Assembly: GCA_036365515.1 (NCBI GenBank)
Contig: CM070877.1
Coordinates: 83,488,522-83,552,521 of the forward strand
Reading direction: 5' to 3'
Origin: Torymus aiolomorphi
Taxonomy: Eukaryota > Arthropoda > Insecta > Hymenoptera > Torymidae
Length of the DNA stretch: 64,000 bases
The notes beneath the pieces are model-generated. The model searched no databases and was not told the origin of the DNA. It saw nothing but the letters and a program-made list of their open reading frames with translations. The translations under genes were made by a program, and so were the position numbers. Below are positions 1 through 13,466 of this stretch, piece after piece (within the stretch, counting starts at the first letter, position 1; each line of letters opens with the position of its first letter).

Positions 1-1078
<1,078 letters not shown>

Positions 1079-2929
1079 CGAGTTAGTCGTAGGTCACTCT
1101 AATGTAAACCGCCTATCTCCTTCTCACTTCGCACTACTCGGGGCTAAATGTGCTGATACGCGTTCTGACATTATCACAGTTACTGAGACTTTCTTAAATC
1201 CTAATATTGATGACTCCAACCTCTGCCTCGACGGTTTCAATTTTTACCGTGCGGATCGAGAGGGGATGGGCGGTGGCGGCGTAGGCGTTTATGTTCGCAA
1301 CGATTTCGCCGTAGATATACTTGCAACCTCAGAACTCCCCTGTTCGACAACAAGCCTGAATACCTCATCCTCAAAGTAACCACCTCTCAAACCAAAATCC
1401 TATTTGCTGCAGTATATCGCCGTCCCCCCGCTGACTACCCCGACGAATTTCTATCCCCTCTCTCAACTTACCTCCCTCATTTCAACTCTGTAATAATAAC
1501 CGGCGACTTCATCATTAATATGGCTACTCCCAACACCACAAACTCCAACCATTCGTCGACGGCCACTCTCTACACCTCATCTCTTCACCTCCCACTCACC
1601 ATCAACTCTGGAATAATATTCACACCTGGATAGATCTCTTCATCGTAAAAAATCTATACCCTGTCTAAAAACTATCACAAATCACCAGCACCTTCATAGC
1701 AGGCCACGATTTCATCGAACTTTCACTCCACTGCAAAAATCCTCCCCCTCAAACTAAGCTCATTCCCTCCCGTAACCTCAAAAAACTAAACCTTCATGTT
1801 CTCAACCGCAACTTCCTCAACCACCCATCAGTTCTCCCTCCACCTCCCCTTTCCACCCACCCCAGTTTCATCACCTGCACTACCACCTCCGGGGTACTCA
1901 TGGGCCCTTACCCCGCCGATGGCTTCGAGGATGAGCGAAAACTTACGAAAGCGATCATCTCTGCATTTGACACCTGCGCTCCCCTTCGCTCTATAACCCT
2001 CTCTTCGCGTCGCAAACCCTGGGTAAGTCCCCAACTGCGATCCCTCATGCGCACCCGCGATCACGCCTATAGAACTGCCCGTACCTCAGGCTCGGCGGTG
2101 GACGTGCAGAATTTTCGAGCCGCTCGTACGATTGCGTCGAATGCACTCGACTCGGCCAAGAACCTCTACATTGCAACTCGATTCGAGGAGGCTGTGAGCA
2201 CGGAGGCCAAGTGGAAAGAGATTCGGCGTCTCCGTGTGACTGGCGGCAACACTCCCTCACCTTTTCGCTATTTCGATGCCGCAACCCTAAACATCCACTA
2301 TGCAGCAATAGTTAATTGCCATCCACCAATCACAGAACTCGATTATGACTCCATAGCTCAGCTTCCGCTGCGCACTGATGTTGACCGCATTTTTCGCCTT
2401 CGCTCAGTCTCCTCAGCTGAAGTTCTGCAGGCCATAAACTGCTCCACTTCCAAAGCCTCGGGCCTTGATGGCCTCTCCGCCCACATGCTAAAGCTAGTCT
2501 CGACCACAGCTCTCACCTATCTCACCTCTCTCATCAATTCGTCAATAGTCAACTCGATCTTCCCAGCCGAAGGGAAAAAAGCCCTCATTCGCCCCTTAGC
2601 GAAAACGAAAACCCCTCGACTACCATTGGACACGAGGCCCATAGCACTCCTCTCCGAGTACTCCAAGGTACTTGAGCGCTTAATACAATCGCAACTATCC
2701 GGCTACCTCGAAGTCCATAGTCTTCTCCATGAACGACAGGCTGGTTTTCGCCGAGGGCACAGCACTCAAACCGCCCTCTTAGGCGTGCTTCAGGATATCA
2801 GGCAAGCCATCGATAATCGAATGCTCACCATCCTCATTCTATTCGATTTCTCGAAAGCCTTTGAATTTATTCCTCACACACGTCTGTTAGCTAAATTAAG
2901 GGCCCTAAACATGTCCGATCACTCACTAA
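1079..2929 (+). pseudogene. LINE ORF2, 5' portion: AP endonuclease and first half of RT
   Basis: This is a decayed ORF2 of a CR1/L2-like LINE. Around 1090-1370 the translation has the exonuclease/endonuclease/phosphatase pattern: a SNVNRLSPS start, ITVTETFLNP (the catalytic-Glu segment) and GGGGVGVYVR. A frameshift or stop follows at 1379, and 1380-1900 is only readable in short pieces. From 1900 to 2929 the frame reopens into the reverse transcriptase fingers and palm. It shows RPIALLSEYSKVLERLI, RQAGFRRGHSTQ and motif A as LFDFSKAFEFIPH, where the usual second Asp after KAF is Glu. The frame runs straight into the left end of the Tc5-like insertion at 2930 and resumes at 8727. Family placement (CR1/L2 group) is inferred from motif wording and the 3' tail. 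Confidence 0.85.
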
Positions 2930-4110
2930 CAAGGAAGGTACCCCAAGTGTAAGTCGCCCATTTGGACGATATTGCAATATGTTGTAGTACATTAGAAAAT
3001 AAGAGACACGTATTTTTTTTTACGTGCTGATAGACACTTTAAGGGGGTGAAATCTACCCCTAAAGTTCACCCTCAAAAACAGTTTTTTTCAAATATTTCA
3101 AAAACGAATAAAGCTAGCTTAATGAAACCGACGCCAAAAGTTGTAGAATAAAAAAGCCTTCAAAATAGCATTACTTTCAATTTTAAGGGTAGCAACCCCT
3201 ATTTTTTTTCAAGAAAACTAAGCTTTTTTCATCAATTTTCAGCTATAAAAATTACAATAAATTATATATCGCCTCAAAACTGATTCCATTTAAAAGAAAA
3301 TTAAAAAATAAAGTTGACCTGTCTCGTGGTTTTGGCCAAAATTATTTTTTAGGGGGTAACTACCCCTTATTTATTTTTTGTTCATTATTTCAGAAATAAA
3401 TAAAGATACCTTAATAAAACGAACGCTAAAAATTTTAAATAAGAAAGGCTTCAAAACAGCATTATTTTCAATTTTAAGGGTAGCAACCCCTATTTTTTTT
3501 CAAGAAAACTAAGCTTTTTTCATCAATTTTCAGCTATAAAAATTATAATAAATTATATATCGCCTTAAAACTGATTCCATTTAAAAGAAAATTAAAAAAT
3601 AAAGTTGACCTGTCTCGTGGTTTTGGCCAAAATTATTTTTTAGGGGGTAACTACCCCTTATTTATTTTTTGTTCATTATTTCAGAAATAAATAAAGATAC
3701 CTTAATAAAACGAACGCTAAAAATTTTAAATAAGAAAGGCTTCAAAACAGCATTATTTTCAATTTTAAGGGTAGCAATCCCTATTTTTTTTCAAGAAAAC
3801 TAAGCTTTTTTCATCAATTTTCAGCTATAAAAATTATAATAAATTATATATCGCCTTAAAACTGATTCCATTTAAAAGAAAATTAAAAAAATAAAGTTGA
3901 CCTGTCCCATGGTTTTAACCAAAATTATTTTTTAGGGGTAACTTTAATAAACTTAAATAAATAAAATAAATAAATAAATAAAATAGTCACCTTAATAAAA
4001 CTAACGCTAAAAATCTTAAAATTAAAAAGGCCACAAATCTGTATCACTTTCAATTTTAAGGGTAGGAACCCCTATTTTTCTCTTTTTAAGGAAATTAAGA
4101 GACTTTATTG
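2930..4110. repeat. Left terminal inverted repeat with four 291-bp subrepeats
   Basis: The outermost 150 bp is unique to the tip. A subrepeat follows whose anchor (TTTTAAGGGTAG) occurs at 3181, 3472, 3763 and 4054, a spacing of exactly 291 bp each time. Copies 2 and 3 are almost identical and copy 4 is more diverged. Each unit carries the same short palindromic stretch (AGGGGGTAACTACCCCTTA or a variant). Confidence 0.9.
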
Positions 4111-4412
4111 ACTTCAATGGTGAAACTTATCGATTTTTATCGACTTCTACTAACTTTTTCTAGCAGGGAGGGTAAATGTATTTATTATTTTTTTCTGAAA
4201 AAATTGCGTAAATAATCAAAATTTAGTGAGATTAATTTTTTTCAAAAAAATAATAAAAATTAAAGTTACGTCTTGCAGAAAAATACAAAATGAAATGATA
4301 ACTAATGTAAATATGGTTTTTGTTTTAACAACACAAGTTTTATTATTACTATTACTACAAAAAATTTAAAGTATTCTCAAAAAAGTAATTGTTTGTCGAA
4401 TAGCTCGAGGCA

Positions 4413-6167
4413 TTATGGATTGTAAGTTGTACAATAATGATATTCTTCAAAAAAGTGTTTTAAGCTTAAAGATTTTTTACACCACGAACATCTAACAATT
4501 GCAACATTATTACAACCATTGATCTCACAATGCGTTGCACAGGAATCTCCGAAACTGAAACTTACGGGATCATCGAAATCTCCTGGTCGATTCACAAGAT
4601 ACCCACTTTTATACCACGAATATTTAAATAGATTTTCATATCGTGGAGATGAAAATTGGTTATGAACCAAAGACTGTAATTTAATTATATTATTTCTCAA
4701 ATGTAAATTTAAGTCTTCGTCTATGAGCAAAACATGGTCTGAAAAATGTTTAACATAGTTCTTCCATGAGCGGAATCCATTTACATCTAACGGCTGTATG
4801 TTTCCAGTCGTTCCTGTAGGTATCATTTTGAGATGTAGTGTTTTATCGCGTGGCGTAACTTCCGGTACAATCGTTGGACAATGACCACTCCACGAATCAA
4901 TTAGCAGCATGCTTCTAGGTCCAACTTAAGGAAAATATACCTCTTTTAACCACGTCTTAAAGAGTTCTACACATTTTAATTTTATGTAAATGTGTCTTCC
5001 GAAATGATTAACGTTTTATTTTTAGAAATTAATAGAACGTGATTTTACCTGAATTAAGTTTTCCAGATGTCGAGGATGTAACATATACGTTTGTAGGCAC
5101 AAACAAATTTTGTGAGACAATTGGTCCAAATTCTCTTCGTTCCTTTAATACTAAAAATAATGGTGATAGTAACTTTCCTATGGCTGAAATTGTCGGCTGT
5201 ACAGTATAGCTATGAGTTGTTGATGTGACCGACTGTACAAGGCACTGTAATTTCTTTTCTCCTTCAAAAGCAAGAGATCGACCAGAATGCATTTCCAACT
5301 GAAAACCAGACTGGTCTGAATTATATGTATTGTCAGCGCCTATTTGATTAATCAATTGTTTGACTTCTGTTACGAATTCTACTTCTTTTTTATGCAAATC
5401 ATTTCTATTTTCTATACTTTTTTTGTGATAAATTTATTAATTTTTCGAGAAACAATTCTATGGGTGTTTTTAAATTTTGAAAGCCAATGTTTTGAAGCTG
5501 TAAATCTTACGTCCTCATTTCCGATTAATTTTCGTGCTTGTAGAGCCCATCTTCTTAAATCGTTGTCATGAATTATTAATCCAGCTTCAGTAGCAGCTTT
5601 AAAATTTTCTAGTGTGAAATCGCAAATTCTTGCAATTTTTTCTCGGTAAGTTCCACCTTGATTGATTTGGTGAGCCCAGCGATGTAACTGTGTTTCAGAA
5701 CTGACTTTCCTCAATCTATTTTGAACTGTTTTAAGCGATAAATTCTTTTTGGTTTTTCCACGTCTCCAATATTCTACAGCCCTTTTTTTGTATTCAAAAC
5801 TCAATGGTTCTTCATGTCCCGTACATTGATCCGTAGGTAATTCAGGATAGTAAGGAAGTGTATGTAGATCAACATCTTCCACAATATGTGCATCTGTTTC
5901 TTTATATTCTTCTTGAAAATCCAACGATTTTTCCATTATAACATCTATGCTATTAGACGATTCCATTAAATCTAACAGTATCATTTGGAAATGGTCTTTT
6001 ATTTCTATTTCTTTAATATTATAAGGGCTATCTTCAATATCAAGTGTTTGGAAATAGGCAAGCAGCAAATTAATAACATTCAGAGGATTAATTTTCATTT
6101 TGAGTGCTAAAATAATCAAACATTTATAAGAATAATTGCATACAGAAATAGTATCTTTACAACACAC
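4413..6167 (-). pseudogene. Tc5/pogo-type DDD transposase, broken
   Basis: Minus-strand coding remnant of the element's transposase. The N-terminal piece (6167-5412) has a CENP-B/Tc5 helix-turn-helix, recognisable by FTASKHWLSKFKNTH and RKINKF near its end. Piece two (5397-5029) contains NSDQSGFQLE, the first catalytic Asp, and ends in SGK. Piece three (about 4990-4413) has VGPRSMLLIDSWSGH (second Asp) and GNIQPLDVNGFRSWKN (third Asp). It also has a Cys-rich C-terminus with paired Cys in RCSWCKKS. The family cuts and pastes DNA by binding the terminal repeats. The pieces are in different frames. A short intron near 5400 and another near 4990-5030 are possible, but an in-frame TAA just before VGPRS argues for decay. 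The same C-terminus reappears, diverged, at 63.1-63.5 kb. Confidence 0.85.
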
Positions 6168-6179
6168 ATATATAGAATG

Positions 6180-7790
6180 CTGAAAATAAAAACATTTTTT
6201 TAATTTGTATGCGTCACCCCTCTAAACGTTACATTACTATGTTGCGAGAACATAGGTATTTCTCAATGAGGAAGCTTTGTACGTTGTACGTTGTACGCTT
6301 TTAGTGACGTACGCCATCATGCGACCAATGTCTTTTTACCGGGAAATATTTGTTTAAATATTAAAAAAATACCATATTTTCACAAGATAATAATGTTGCA
6401 TTTAAAAAGGCGACACATACAAATAAAACAAATATTTATACTTTGGGCCATCCTGTTAAGAATCTATTAAGAATATCGTATCTGTATATTTCTTTACTAA
6501 AGCGCTTGATTAAAATGAAAAGAAGGTAATCTCGAGTTTTTTTTTTAAATTTGTAAACAGTAATCGATAAGATGTATTGCACAATGCCTGCTAATTTAGA
6601 TTTATTAAAATTAAGATTTAGTTATTTAAAATTATTATTTGTATGTAAAATTTATTATTTGTAAAACATCTAATAGTAAAGGAACCGTATACAATTTTGG
6701 CTAAAAATTGAATCAGGAGTCTATAATTTTGTTAATAACAGAAAGTAAACAATACAGTATACACAATAAAGTATATTTTGATACATTTTTTAATTTTCCT
6801 AAAAATATTAAAAATACTTTATGCACTTATAAATCAGGACTTTTTAAATCTTTAAAATTAAAAAAAAATCAATTTAAACTATTTGTGCTCTATAACGTCA
6901 AATGTATCTCCAAAAAATGTAACAATGTACGAAATTGCATACTTTCTAATACGTTCATTAAAAATAACGCAAAATATAATTTTGAAAAGCTGTTATAATT
7001 TTATTAAAGCCTATAGACAGATACGAAATTCTTACAATTAATGCATTAGATCTGATATATAAATAGACATTTACCTGTAGTTTTGTAGTGCTGCTGACAT
7101 TAAAAAAAATGAATTGATGCAATATTACAGCCACAATATTGTAGAAATAACCACTTTCACAAAACAACACTGCACGACTGGAACTCTACCGATTTATAAA
7201 TACAATGTTTGCCAGCAATATATGAAACTACGAGTTAAATCACCAATCTATAAATATCCGCCTCATAATAACATAAAAATAACATATTATTTTCTCATTC
7301 ACAATCAGCGATTACTCTTATTTACTGCATAAAAATCACTTACCTCCACGTACACACACGCACACACACATTAATTTTTTTTTAATGCTTTATTTATCAC
7401 GTATCAAAACGGTACGATTGCCTTTGACGAAGTATTTATAATAATACATAAAATATAATAAAGGGAAGTAAGAACATAATGAACATCCGGGGATGATTTG
7501 CACCCCTTTAAAATGTATTATTCACAGATAAAAAATATAAATATTTTTCTTTTTTTGGTTCACTACAACATATAAAAGTTTAAATAAACATGTTACTTTT
7601 CTTGTGGAATTCAAGTCAAAATTAGTTTTTCGAAAAAGCTTTACAATAATCCGTTTAAACAAGTAGTTTAACCAAACTAATTTTGCAAAATTAATGATAA
7701 ATTAGTATTTCGTATTGCCCGAAAGCGCTAAAATTACATAGCGTTTGTCTGTGTTATTGGTCAAAATTTTATGATCAATCTTTTCAATGG
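6180..7790. other. AT-rich interior of the Tc5-like element, nothing recognised
   Basis: This lies upstream of the transposase and before the right terminal repeat. Only AT-rich chance frames are seen. A triple TACGTTG-type repeat at about 6275-6300 lies in the likely 5' flank of the transposase. A short CA-rich tract occurs near 7350-7372. Confidence 0.5.
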
Positions 7791-7799
7791 AATGGTTTT

Positions 7800-8723
7800 T
7801 AAAGAGATATATTTATTGTAATTTTTATAGCTGAAAATTGATAAAAAACTTAATTTCCTTTAAAAAAATAGGGGTTGCTACCCTTAAAATTGAACGTTAT
7901 GCAGATTTATGGCCTTTTTAATTTTAAGATTTTTAGCGTTAGTTTTATTAAGGTATCTTTATTTATTTCTGAAATAATGAACAAAATAAAAATAAGGGGT
8001 AGTTACCCCTAAAAAATAATTTTGGTTAAAACCACGGGACAGGTGAACTTTATTTTTTAATTTTCTTTTAAATGGAATCAGTTTTAAGGCGATATATAAT
8101 TTATTATAATTTTTATAGCTGAAAAATGATGAAAAAAGCTTAGTTGTCTTGAAAAAAAAATAGGGGTTGCTACCCTTAAAATTGAAAATAATGCTGTTTT
8201 GAAGCCTTTCTTATTTTAAAATTTTTAGCGTTAGTTTTATTAAGATGTCTTTATTTATTTCTGAAATAATGAACAAAATATAAATAAGGGGTAGTTACCC
8301 CCTAAAAAATAATTTTGGCCAAAACCACGAGACAGGTCAACTTTATTTTTTAATTTTCTTTTAAATGAAATCTGTTTTGAGGCGATATATAATTTATTCT
8401 AATTTTTATAGCTGAAAATTGATGAGAAAAGCTTAGTTCTCTTTAAAAAAAAAATAGGGGTTGCTACCCTTAAAATTGAAAGTAATGCTGTTTTGAAGGC
8501 TTTTTTATTCTACAACTTTTGGCGTCGGTTTCATTAAACTAGCTTTATTCGTTTTTGAAATATTTGAAAAATAGTTTTTGAGGGTGAACTTTAGGGGTAG
8601 ATTTCACCCCCTTAAAGTATCTATCAGCACGTAAAAGAAATACGTGTCTCTTATTTTTTAATGTACTACAACATATTGCAATATCGTCCAAATCGGCGAC
8701 TTACACTTGGGGTACCTTCCTTG
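7800..8723. repeat. Right terminal inverted repeat with three subrepeats
   Basis: Reverse complement of the left terminal repeat. The subrepeat anchor recurs at 7881, 8173 and 8467 (spacing 292 and 294). The tip from about 8570 matches the left tip closely. It has one subrepeat fewer than the left arm. Confidence 0.88.
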
Positions 8724-8726
8724 TAA

Positions 8727-9608
8727 GATGGTTCTTCAGCTACCTCGCCGATCGACTTCAGGCTGTTATTAACGAAGGTGGATCCATCTCGGACTGGCTT
8801 CGCGCGTCGTCGGGCGTCCCGCAAGGTAGTGTATTAGGATCATTACTTTTTGCCATCTATATCAACGACCTACCTTCGGTACTCGTTTTCGCCCGCGCCA
8901 TGATCTACACCGACAACATGCAGGTCTACCTCCACTTCCTTCCGACCAACATTCTCCAAGCTATAGCACGCGCCACCACCGACGCTCAAGCTGTCACAAA
9001 CTGGGCCAGGGAAAACGGACTATTGCTGAACCACCTCAAGACCAAGGTTATGATCCTTGGCAGCGAAATATACACCACCAGACTCGACCTGGCCACTCTC
9101 CCAAGAGTCATGACCGACGACCAAGCGCTCCCGTACGTCACAGTGGCTCGCAACCTCGGTTTCATCACCTCCCCCCACGCTCGACTGGAAGCGGCATATC
9201 AGCGAAATAACGCGCAGAGTCTACAGTACTCTGCATACCCTTCGCTTTCACCGTCGCTCCCTCTCGAAATCCTTAAGGAAAACTCTAGTCGAGAGCCTGG
9301 TCTTCCCGCGTTTTGACTACGTATGTGTCGTCTACCACCACCTCGACAAAACGCGCATCGATAAGATCCAAGTCATCTTCAAGGCATGCGTACGCTTCAT
9401 TGTCAGCCGTCTTCCATTCCTCTCACATGTCACCCCCCATCTACTCAGCCTGCGTTGGTATCCGCCCTCAGGCGTCGCGAATTCTTTATATGCACCTTAG
9501 CCTACTCGGTCGTCGCGAACGACACCCCCGCCTATCTCACCGAGCATTTTCGCCGACGCCAGCTCATCGATGTCACTGTACGCCGCTCATACACGGAAAG
9601 AAATTTCT
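8727..9608 (+). pseudogene. LINE ORF2, middle portion: second half of RT and C-terminal region
   Basis: Continuation of the LINE ORF2 after the Tc5-like insertion. It begins WFFSYLADRLQAVINEGG, then SSGVPQGSVLGSLLF (RT motif B) and YINDLPS. The catalytic palm motif C is YTDNMQVY, so the normally invariant second Asp of F/YADD is Asn and this copy would be inactive even if open. The thumb region has NGLLLNHLKTKVMILG. The frame shifts at about 9200 and again near 9310. The later frame reads RLPFLSHVTPHL and then DTPAYLTEHFRRRQL, typical of the C-terminal tail of CR1/L2-like ORF2. The sequence stops at a palindromic AAGAAATTTCTT where the next element begins, and the same protein resumes at about 16902. 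Confidence 0.88.
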
Positions 9609-10184
9609 TGCTATAAACGCATCGAGTATAATCATGCGCGTTTTGTATTGCCGTCTGTTAACGTTAATAGTAAGAAAGTCTGTAATAGTCGCATGCTTCA
9701 TGTCCATGGCAAATTAGTAAGACATGAATGCCATCTGTCGATGAAAATTATACAGTTTTCTCTTCGAACTTATGAAAAAGTCGCAAGAGCGCCCCCATAG
9801 CTTTTTCTCATGAATCTGATACCATTGTGGTAAGCATTCGTTGCGGTTATATTGTAACCGAAATTGAAAGGCGAACAACTGTAATTCAAGGAGCAACAGC
9901 AATTATATTAACGGAAAGATCATCGTTATTGACTCCTATAATATTTAAAAAATTAAGAGGTGAGTGTTGATATTTTCTATTATAACTACAGAACTAATTA
10001 GTTTCCTTCAATCATCTTCCTTTTATCATATTAATTATCATTTTTATTATATTACATAACCTCTCCACTTACATAAAATTGTTTTATGAACCTTTTCCAG
10101 ATAAAATTAGATGTTATGTTTTATGATCAAAATATTTTATCAGTTAATACTAATAATTTTTATTTTCTTACATTGTGTGTTAGA
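9609..10184. other. 5' flank of the two-gene element
   Basis: AT-rich sequence upstream of the first coding exon with no clear frame. It contains the left inverted tip and probably the promoter and 5' UTR of the first gene. No TATA box or initiator is convincing. Confidence 0.4.
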
Positions 10185-11733
10185 ATGAGTGAAAATCCTG
10201 GTGAAAACTTTCCACAGAATCCTTTCCAGTATGAATTCGCTAATGAGCTTAGTTTTGATGGTTTGATATATTTATTTTAATAATCACTACTCTAATATTG
10301 TACTATCTCTTTGTAAATGAACAAATACTGTTTATAAATTAGAACTTCAAATAATTTTATCCATTCCTTAATATAAGTATCGAATAATGAATTTTAGTTT
10401 TTGATTGTGGTTTTAACCGAACAAATTTATTATGAATCAGTAATTTTATGTATTCCTTAATTCATATTAAGTATTTATATTAAGTATAAACATGAATTTT
10501 TGTTTTTAATGTAGTTTTAACTAAACGAATTTATTTTTAATTAGAAATTCTAATAATTTTATATATTTCTCAATATGAATATCGCACAATGAATTTTAGG
10601 TTTTGATTGTACTTTTATGTGAAAAGAAGTTGAAATAAAGACATTTAAGTTAATTAACTTTAGAATTAGAATTGCTTACATAATATTAGAATAACTTGCA
10701 AATGATAACTTACTTTGAAAGTTAAAAATAATCTGCTCTTTGCTTCTATTTCATTCCACTTATGGCGCATAACAATTTTATAAAAACCAATTAGATTACA
10801 TCATTTTGATTAAACTTGGACAATGTTAATAGTACCTTATTTATGGAAATTATTATATATAATTATTATATAAAAATTATCATACAATCAAATTTGTTTT
10901 TTTTTTAAATTTATTATTGTATATGTTTAGAACCCTTGAAATAATATTTCTCATTTTATTACAGTTTCACGTGTCAATAGTAGTGAATCTATTATATTGG
11001 ACATTACTGATCTCAGTACAGCCAATGAAGTTATTAATTTGGAGTTACCACGAGAACACGATCCTGAAAATTTGCTTCCAAAGCCAAATCTGCAAAGACA
11101 TTCCAGTAATTGTGTCTTATATGATACTTCAAATATTCTACAGGATGTAAAGTCTCAACAGCCTTGTAATAAAGTGAATGAACGTTTAGATGGTATGCAT
11201 ATTTTTATATTTATAATTTACTTATTGAATGATAAAGTAATGTTTACAAAATGTAAAAATTTTTAGTTCAAACAGATAACCTATCATTTAATTATGCGTA
11301 TCAAGTTTTAAACTCTAATTATGATGGAAACTTTTTGATTGCTTGCTACCGTTATGAGTCTGTAGAAAAAAATAAAAAAAAATTACTTGATACCAAAAAG
11401 CGGACCTACTTCTCTAAAAACAAAGTGGCAAAAATTATTATAGATCATGAAATCTATCGTTCCAACGATTACCAGTAAGTAACATTACCAATATATAGAT
11501 ATAGATTATCACTCCAATACACAAATCAATTTATAGCATTTTTAGTATATCTATATTTTTGTTTAGAAAAATACTTAATTATGTCTTTTTCTAAAATTAA
11601 TGTTTAGGTATATCTATATTATTTATTTCAATTTTGTTACATTGTATTGAATACGGTTATTTCTTTTTTTCTTGTATGTCTATATGTATGTACATAGACA
11701 CACATACAGATACACATACACACACCGACGCAC

Positions 11734-11828
<95 letters not shown>

Positions 11829-11883
11829 ACACACACACACACGCCCCCCCCACACACACACCCACGCACCCCACATACACGCA

Positions 11884-11915
<32 letters not shown>

Positions 11916-13317
11916 CATATATATATATAATATAAATTGTTTTTACAGCATATCAAGTAAGAGATTTTTAGAATTGGCTCAGCTCACTTGTAAAGTTTTC
12001 CCTAAACTTTTACCGGAGAGCTTTTATACGGAAAGAACACCTGAAAAAGGTGTTGGTGGTGCATTTCAAACCTATTACTCCAAACTAAGGGAGAAGGAAA
12101 TTGCGATAGAAAGGTTGAAGCCACCAAACAAAAAAATAAAGTTGGAACAAAATGGTAATTATTGCTTAAAATAAATACTATTCTTTTGAGTAATACTTTT
12201 AACAAAAATATCTTTCAATGTAATTTTTCAGATATTACTAATTCAGATGATTTCAAAAAATTACAAAATCAAGTAAGCATCATTGATAGTAAATATGTTA
12301 AATTTTGGTCTGAGACTGCTGTAACAGAGAGAAAAGAATTGTATGAACAGAAAAATTTGCAAGAAATTTTACAAAATCTGCCAAATTTGAATCATCCAGC
12401 TGCTTATAAATTAGTAAGTGATTTTATTTCATAATGGAAAATATACTGCAAGTAAAATAAATGTTTTTAATCATAAAATGATAATAATTCTTACAGGTGA
12501 AAACTGATTTCACAATTATTTTTAATAAAGAAAATGATATTTTCAATGAAAGTTGGAAGAATTTTGCTCCAAAAATAATCAAAATTGCAAAATCTAAAAG
12601 GACTGATGTCGATATAAAAAATCTACTCTCACAAAATCTTGTTACGAAGGGTACAGGTATGCAATATACTTTTATTATTACTTACAAAACAATGAATATA
12701 TCAATTTGAATTTAATTTTTTACTTTAATAATATTATTATAAAGATGTATTTGTGTTTTTCAGAACACGAAAAAACACTTGCTTTGATGTTATTACCCTT
12801 ACTGTTCAAACGCAAAACAGCAATAACCTCAAAATCAAAAACGAAAACTAGTTGGATTCCTCAGAAGGACGAAGTTTTAAAAAGTTTTATCATTTATCTG
12901 CAGGTATATATAATTTTCACTCATTCAGAAATTTTTGATAATATAGAAGTGACAATATGACAATTTTTATAAATTTTTTAGTGTACTGATAAATTAGAAA
13001 ATGCATTAGAAGAAGCACACTCGAGTTTATTAACAATTTACAATGATCATAAGTTGATCATTTCTCCGTATGTCGTGATATGTGGGCAGTCTTTAGATGA
13101 TATTCAAGCAGCTTTTGTTATAGCTGAGCCCTTGAAATACCAATTTTCGACACCTTCAGAGGCAGTTGACGTATGCTTACAATTAATGAAAGTTTTTAAA
13201 CAAACGCACTCTCCCATTTGTAATCACGTGTGGCAATTTTTAGAGAAGAAAATTTACCAGTTTCACGTTGTAAATTTATATAGGGGTGTCACTGATCTTT
13301 TAGAAAAATTATCATAG
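10185..13317 (+). CDS. Spliced transposon-borne gene A, 511 aa, function unknown
   Basis: I infer eight exons: 10185-10260, 10965-11192, 11267-11474, 11949-12154, 12232-12413, 12497-12656, 12764-12903 and 12982-13317. Every junction has GT/AG ends, phases match, and the total is 1536 nt (511 codons plus TAG) with no internal stop. The N-terminal half is acidic and polar. The middle has RTYFSKNKVAKIIIDHEIY. Further on come LALMLLPLLFKRK, a Lys/Ser/Thr-rich patch, then ISPYVVICGQSLDDIQAAF and VCLQLMKVFKQTHSP near the C-terminus. I do not recognise a named domain. From memory, similar C-termini occur in unnamed animal proteins near related transposases; this needs a database search. The gene ends 149 bp before the transposase gene on the same strand, so a partner role in transposition is an inference. 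Intron 3 holds the CA microsatellite. The weakest donor is exon 1 (GTTTGA). Confidence 0.7.
11701..11925. repeat. (CA)n-rich microsatellite in intron 3 of gene A
   Basis: Long CA tract interrupted by CCC and GCAC units, ending in ATATAT just before the acceptor at 11948. Frames read from it are repetitive Cys/Val or His/Thr and are not genes. Confidence 0.95.
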
Positions 13318-13466
13318 CGTTTGCGTTTCAGTTACTTTGAAAATTATAATTAATCATTCTTAATTTATTTTTATTTAAAAATATTGTGAATATTTACTGT
13401 AAAAAATTAACTTATTAAAAGAGTTGCTTAAATTAAAATATTTATATTACTTATATTCCCCTTAAG

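Larger units (their letters stand above)
2930..8723 (-). mobile_element. Tc5-like DNA transposon, full length, inserted in the LINE RT
   Basis: This 5794 bp element has inverted ends: CAAGGAAGGTACCCCAAGTG at the left and its reverse complement at the right. It is flanked by a TAA duplication at 2927-2929 and 8724-8726. Removing it rejoins LINE RT codons. Tc5-group elements are known for TNA target duplications and pogo/Tigger-related DDD transposases, and such a transposase lies on the minus strand. The terminal repeats are about 1 kb each and consist mainly of a roughly 291 bp unit repeated four times on the left and three times on the right. Stops and frameshifts in the transposase suggest this copy is no longer autonomous. 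Confidence 0.88.

Noticed and set aside
6708..7332. Small AT-rich frames inside the Tc5-like element as extra genes
   Set aside because: They are chance frames in AT-rich DNA without motifs or supporting context.
11634..11956. Open frames of His/Thr or Cys/Val repeats, also at 33043-33394, 33973-34346 and 45792-46154
   Set aside because: They are translations of CA/GT microsatellites with no independent evidence of coding.
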